A program made the translations under genes and the position numbers. Source: Myxococcales bacterium (GTDB lineage Bacteria; Myxococcota_A; Polyangia; Polyangiales; Ga0077539). Taken from it: 62,022 bases of DNA. Position 1 is the stretch's first letter, and every line of letters begins with the position of its first letter. The DNA lies in NCBI GenBank assembly GCA_016792845.1, contig JAEUKH010000010.1:1-62022 (forward strand), written 5' to 3'. Positions 61,812-62,022 of the stretch are shown here, one piece after another. Below the pieces are notes generated by a model. It saw nothing but the letters and a program-made list of their open reading frames with translations, had not been told where the DNA came from and did no database searches.

Positions 61812-62022
61812 GCCCCGACTCTGACACAGCCACGACGAAAACACTCTCAAACAAGCAGTTCTGAGAAAAACGTACAGAGACCGCAACGAATTGTTTGACG
61901 GGCGAGGGGCCCGGGCGTACAAGCCGCCTCCCCGACGACGACGGCGCCCGAAACGGCGGCGACGGCGGCGAGAAAAAAGTAAGCGGCAACGAAAAAGAAG
62001 TTGACGCCGAAAAGAGAGTGAG

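Noticed and set aside
61753..61989. Possible small gene at the right edge of the window
   Set aside because: It overlaps the tsaB start in another frame and has no coding character; the purine-rich end may belong to a neighbour outside the window.

Overview
The window is high-GC DNA that most likely comes from a myxobacterium (Myxococcota, probably the Polyangia side). This is inferred from the gene types: three large Hanks-type Ser/Thr kinases (one with the variant catalytic loop HRDVSPQN), PEGA and TPR proteins, many lipoproteins with Asp-Ala-Gly linkers and Cys-rich 'HCGxCG' modules, an RpoH-like sigma factor, a c-di-GMP synthase and a PilZ-like protein. No rRNA, tRNA, CRISPR array, prophage or insertion sequence was seen. 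Most of the window looks like ordinary chromosome. The main accessory feature is a non-coding palindromic repeat cluster at about 3.8-4.65 kb.

Layout. 0.16-3.7 kb: two coupled secreted proteins of unknown function. 3.8-4.65 kb: repeat cluster. 4.7-9.8 kb: NHL-propeller lipoprotein, acyl-CoA dehydrogenase, LpqC-type esterase lipoprotein and a pirin-like lipoprotein. 9.8-14 kb: aminotransferase coupled to galT, TerB-like protein, GNAT acetyltransferase and ssb. 14-21.4 kb: polysaccharide deacetylase, kinase with a PEGA tail, outer-membrane barrel, GT-C membrane protein coupled to a TPR lipoprotein, and a YkvA-like protein. 21.7-24.6 kb: coupled DUF362 and PaaK-like adenylating enzyme genes. 24.7-29 kb: succinate dehydrogenase/fumarate reductase genes sdhC-A-B followed by a Cys-rich lipoprotein. 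29-37.7 kb: LpoA-like lipoprotein, two paralogous small lipoproteins, TetR regulator, cytosolic kinase with a coiled-coil tail, metallophosphoesterase, GT-C protein and PilZ-like protein. 37.7-43.3 kb: PP2C phosphatase, DUF2079 protein, cupredoxin and a broken YfhO-like gene. 43.4-49 kb: a fused TRAP transporter with an odd Cys-containing tail, divergent from an ArsR-methyltransferase/ahcY operon. 49-57 kb: Gly-rich lipoprotein, sigma factor, kinase, TPR/PEGA protein and a Cys-rich repeat lipoprotein. 57-61.8 kb: GAF-GAF-GGDEF protein, FtsB/DivIC-like protein, astA, dtd and tsaB.

Genes are tightly packed. At least seven adjacent pairs share a 4-bp ATGA or GTGA stop/start overlap (1305, 10997, 19045, 23140, 31410, 47628 and 61104), and several of those starts are GTG. 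Three kinases, a PP2C phosphatase, a diguanylate cyclase and a PilZ-like protein make a signalling-rich neighbourhood. Four large membrane proteins of the GT-C/DUF2079/YfhO type suggest envelope glycan work.

The signals that most merit follow-up are: (1) a 19-bp palindrome family, ATGTNNACANTGTNNACAT, that sits directly behind stop codons at three separate places; (2) the repeat cluster; (3) the duplicated Cys-flanked motif at the end of the TRAP permease; (4) the self-contained ArsR-methyltransferase/ahcY unit with a visible promoter and candidate operator; and (5) the YfhO-like gene with an in-frame TGA plus a frameshift. I did not find one clearly new multi-gene system.
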